Of a DNA stretch of 64,000 bases, positions 63,641 to 64,000 are shown piece by piece. The stretch is taken from positions 5,870,094 to 5,934,093 of the forward strand of contig CM069595.1 of NCBI GenBank assembly GCA_035771175.1, given 5' to 3'. Each line of letters opens with the position of its first letter. The stretch's first letter is position 1. The notes under the pieces are model-generated. The model made no database searches. It was not told the origin of the DNA and saw only the letters and a program-made list of their open reading frames with translations. Made by a program: the position numbers and the translations under genes. This DNA is from Paratinospora sagittata. Its lineage: Eukaryota > Streptophyta > Magnoliopsida > Ranunculales > Menispermaceae.

Positions 63641-64000
63641 TTTGCTTTACTTATCTTTTGTGCTGCAGTGCTGTACTTTGTTTAAGAACTTTGTTCTTTT
63701 TGTTAGCTAAAGTAGGTGTCAGTGGGGTTGTTGGGAGCTTTTTCTCCCTGATATGGTTTTTAGCAAATCTTACATTGCTTTGAAACCCATATGACAGCAT
63801 TGTTCGGAGTAACATTATGCTTGAACTCTTGCTAGGGTTGCAGTATTCACCATGGGAGTAAGGAGTGTGTCATGTTCTGATGGTGTTACCATTTAGGTGA
63901 ATGAATAAAGGAGTGAGAATCACATGGTTCTGACTTCTGAGCAATGGCATAAAATAACGCCCTTACTAACAAAAGCAGAATCAAGTTTACGAAAATGTCA
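63641..64000. other. 3' flank of EH6
   Basis: 3' untranslated and intergenic DNA to the window end. AATAAAG at 63904-63910 is a possible polyadenylation signal. No gene seen. Confidence 0.45.

Overview
This window is nuclear DNA from a flowering plant, most likely a woody eudicot. The evidence is AT-rich intergenic DNA, GT-AG introns, plant-only gene families (a pectin methylesterase with an inhibitor pro-region, a stand-alone PMEI-like protein, an ATL-type RING-H2 ligase, plant soluble epoxide hydrolases), a tRNA-derived SINE and many Ty1/copia and probable Gypsy remains. The species cannot be named from sequence alone.

Layout. Positions 1-19.5 kb are sparse single-gene territory: a two-exon type I pectin methylesterase (2752-4609, +), an intronless invertase/pectin methylesterase inhibitor-like gene (6065-6607, -), an ATL RING-H2 gene (9725-10669, -) with a 129-bp tandem duplication upstream, a 774-bp damaged copia derivative with a minisatellite and a 150-bp palindrome (14264-15037), and a two-exon gene for a small basic protein of unknown function (15714-16370, +).

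Positions 19.6-63.6 kb hold a cluster of six soluble epoxide hydrolase genes, here called EH1 to EH6, in orientations + - - + - +. All six can be assembled into full-length reading frames (314-337 aa) with the catalytic Asp-Asp-His triad and both lid tyrosines. Five share an identical four-exon plan. EH5 has lost its first intron exactly. EH4 and EH6 carry an N-terminal hydrophobic, signal-like extension that the others lack.

The cluster is full of transposons, many inside introns: a SINE with a 16-bp target-site duplication (TSD) in EH1 intron 2; a truncated copia relic in EH2 intron 2; a 2.65-kb deleted copia with scrambled ubiquitin-gene fragments in EH3 intron 2; and a near-complete copia in EH4 intron 1, inserted exactly at the splice acceptor so that its TSD supplies the acceptor AG. 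Between genes lie a copia lacking most of gag with a minisatellite in its place (34243-38856), itself inserted into a tandem foldback repeat; a small non-coding LTR element (46870-48452); and a nested copia (50723-61243) broken by two long solo LTRs.

No wholly new multi-gene system was found. The most unusual items are structural: the TSD-regenerated splice site in EH4, the exact intron loss in EH5, the host-fragment capture and inverted duplications inside retroelements, and the minisatellites standing where gag should be. Plant soluble epoxide hydrolases typically hydrolyse fatty-acid epoxides in cutin and oxylipin metabolism. The cluster looks like tandem paralogues with possible subcellular divergence rather than a co-transcribed pathway.
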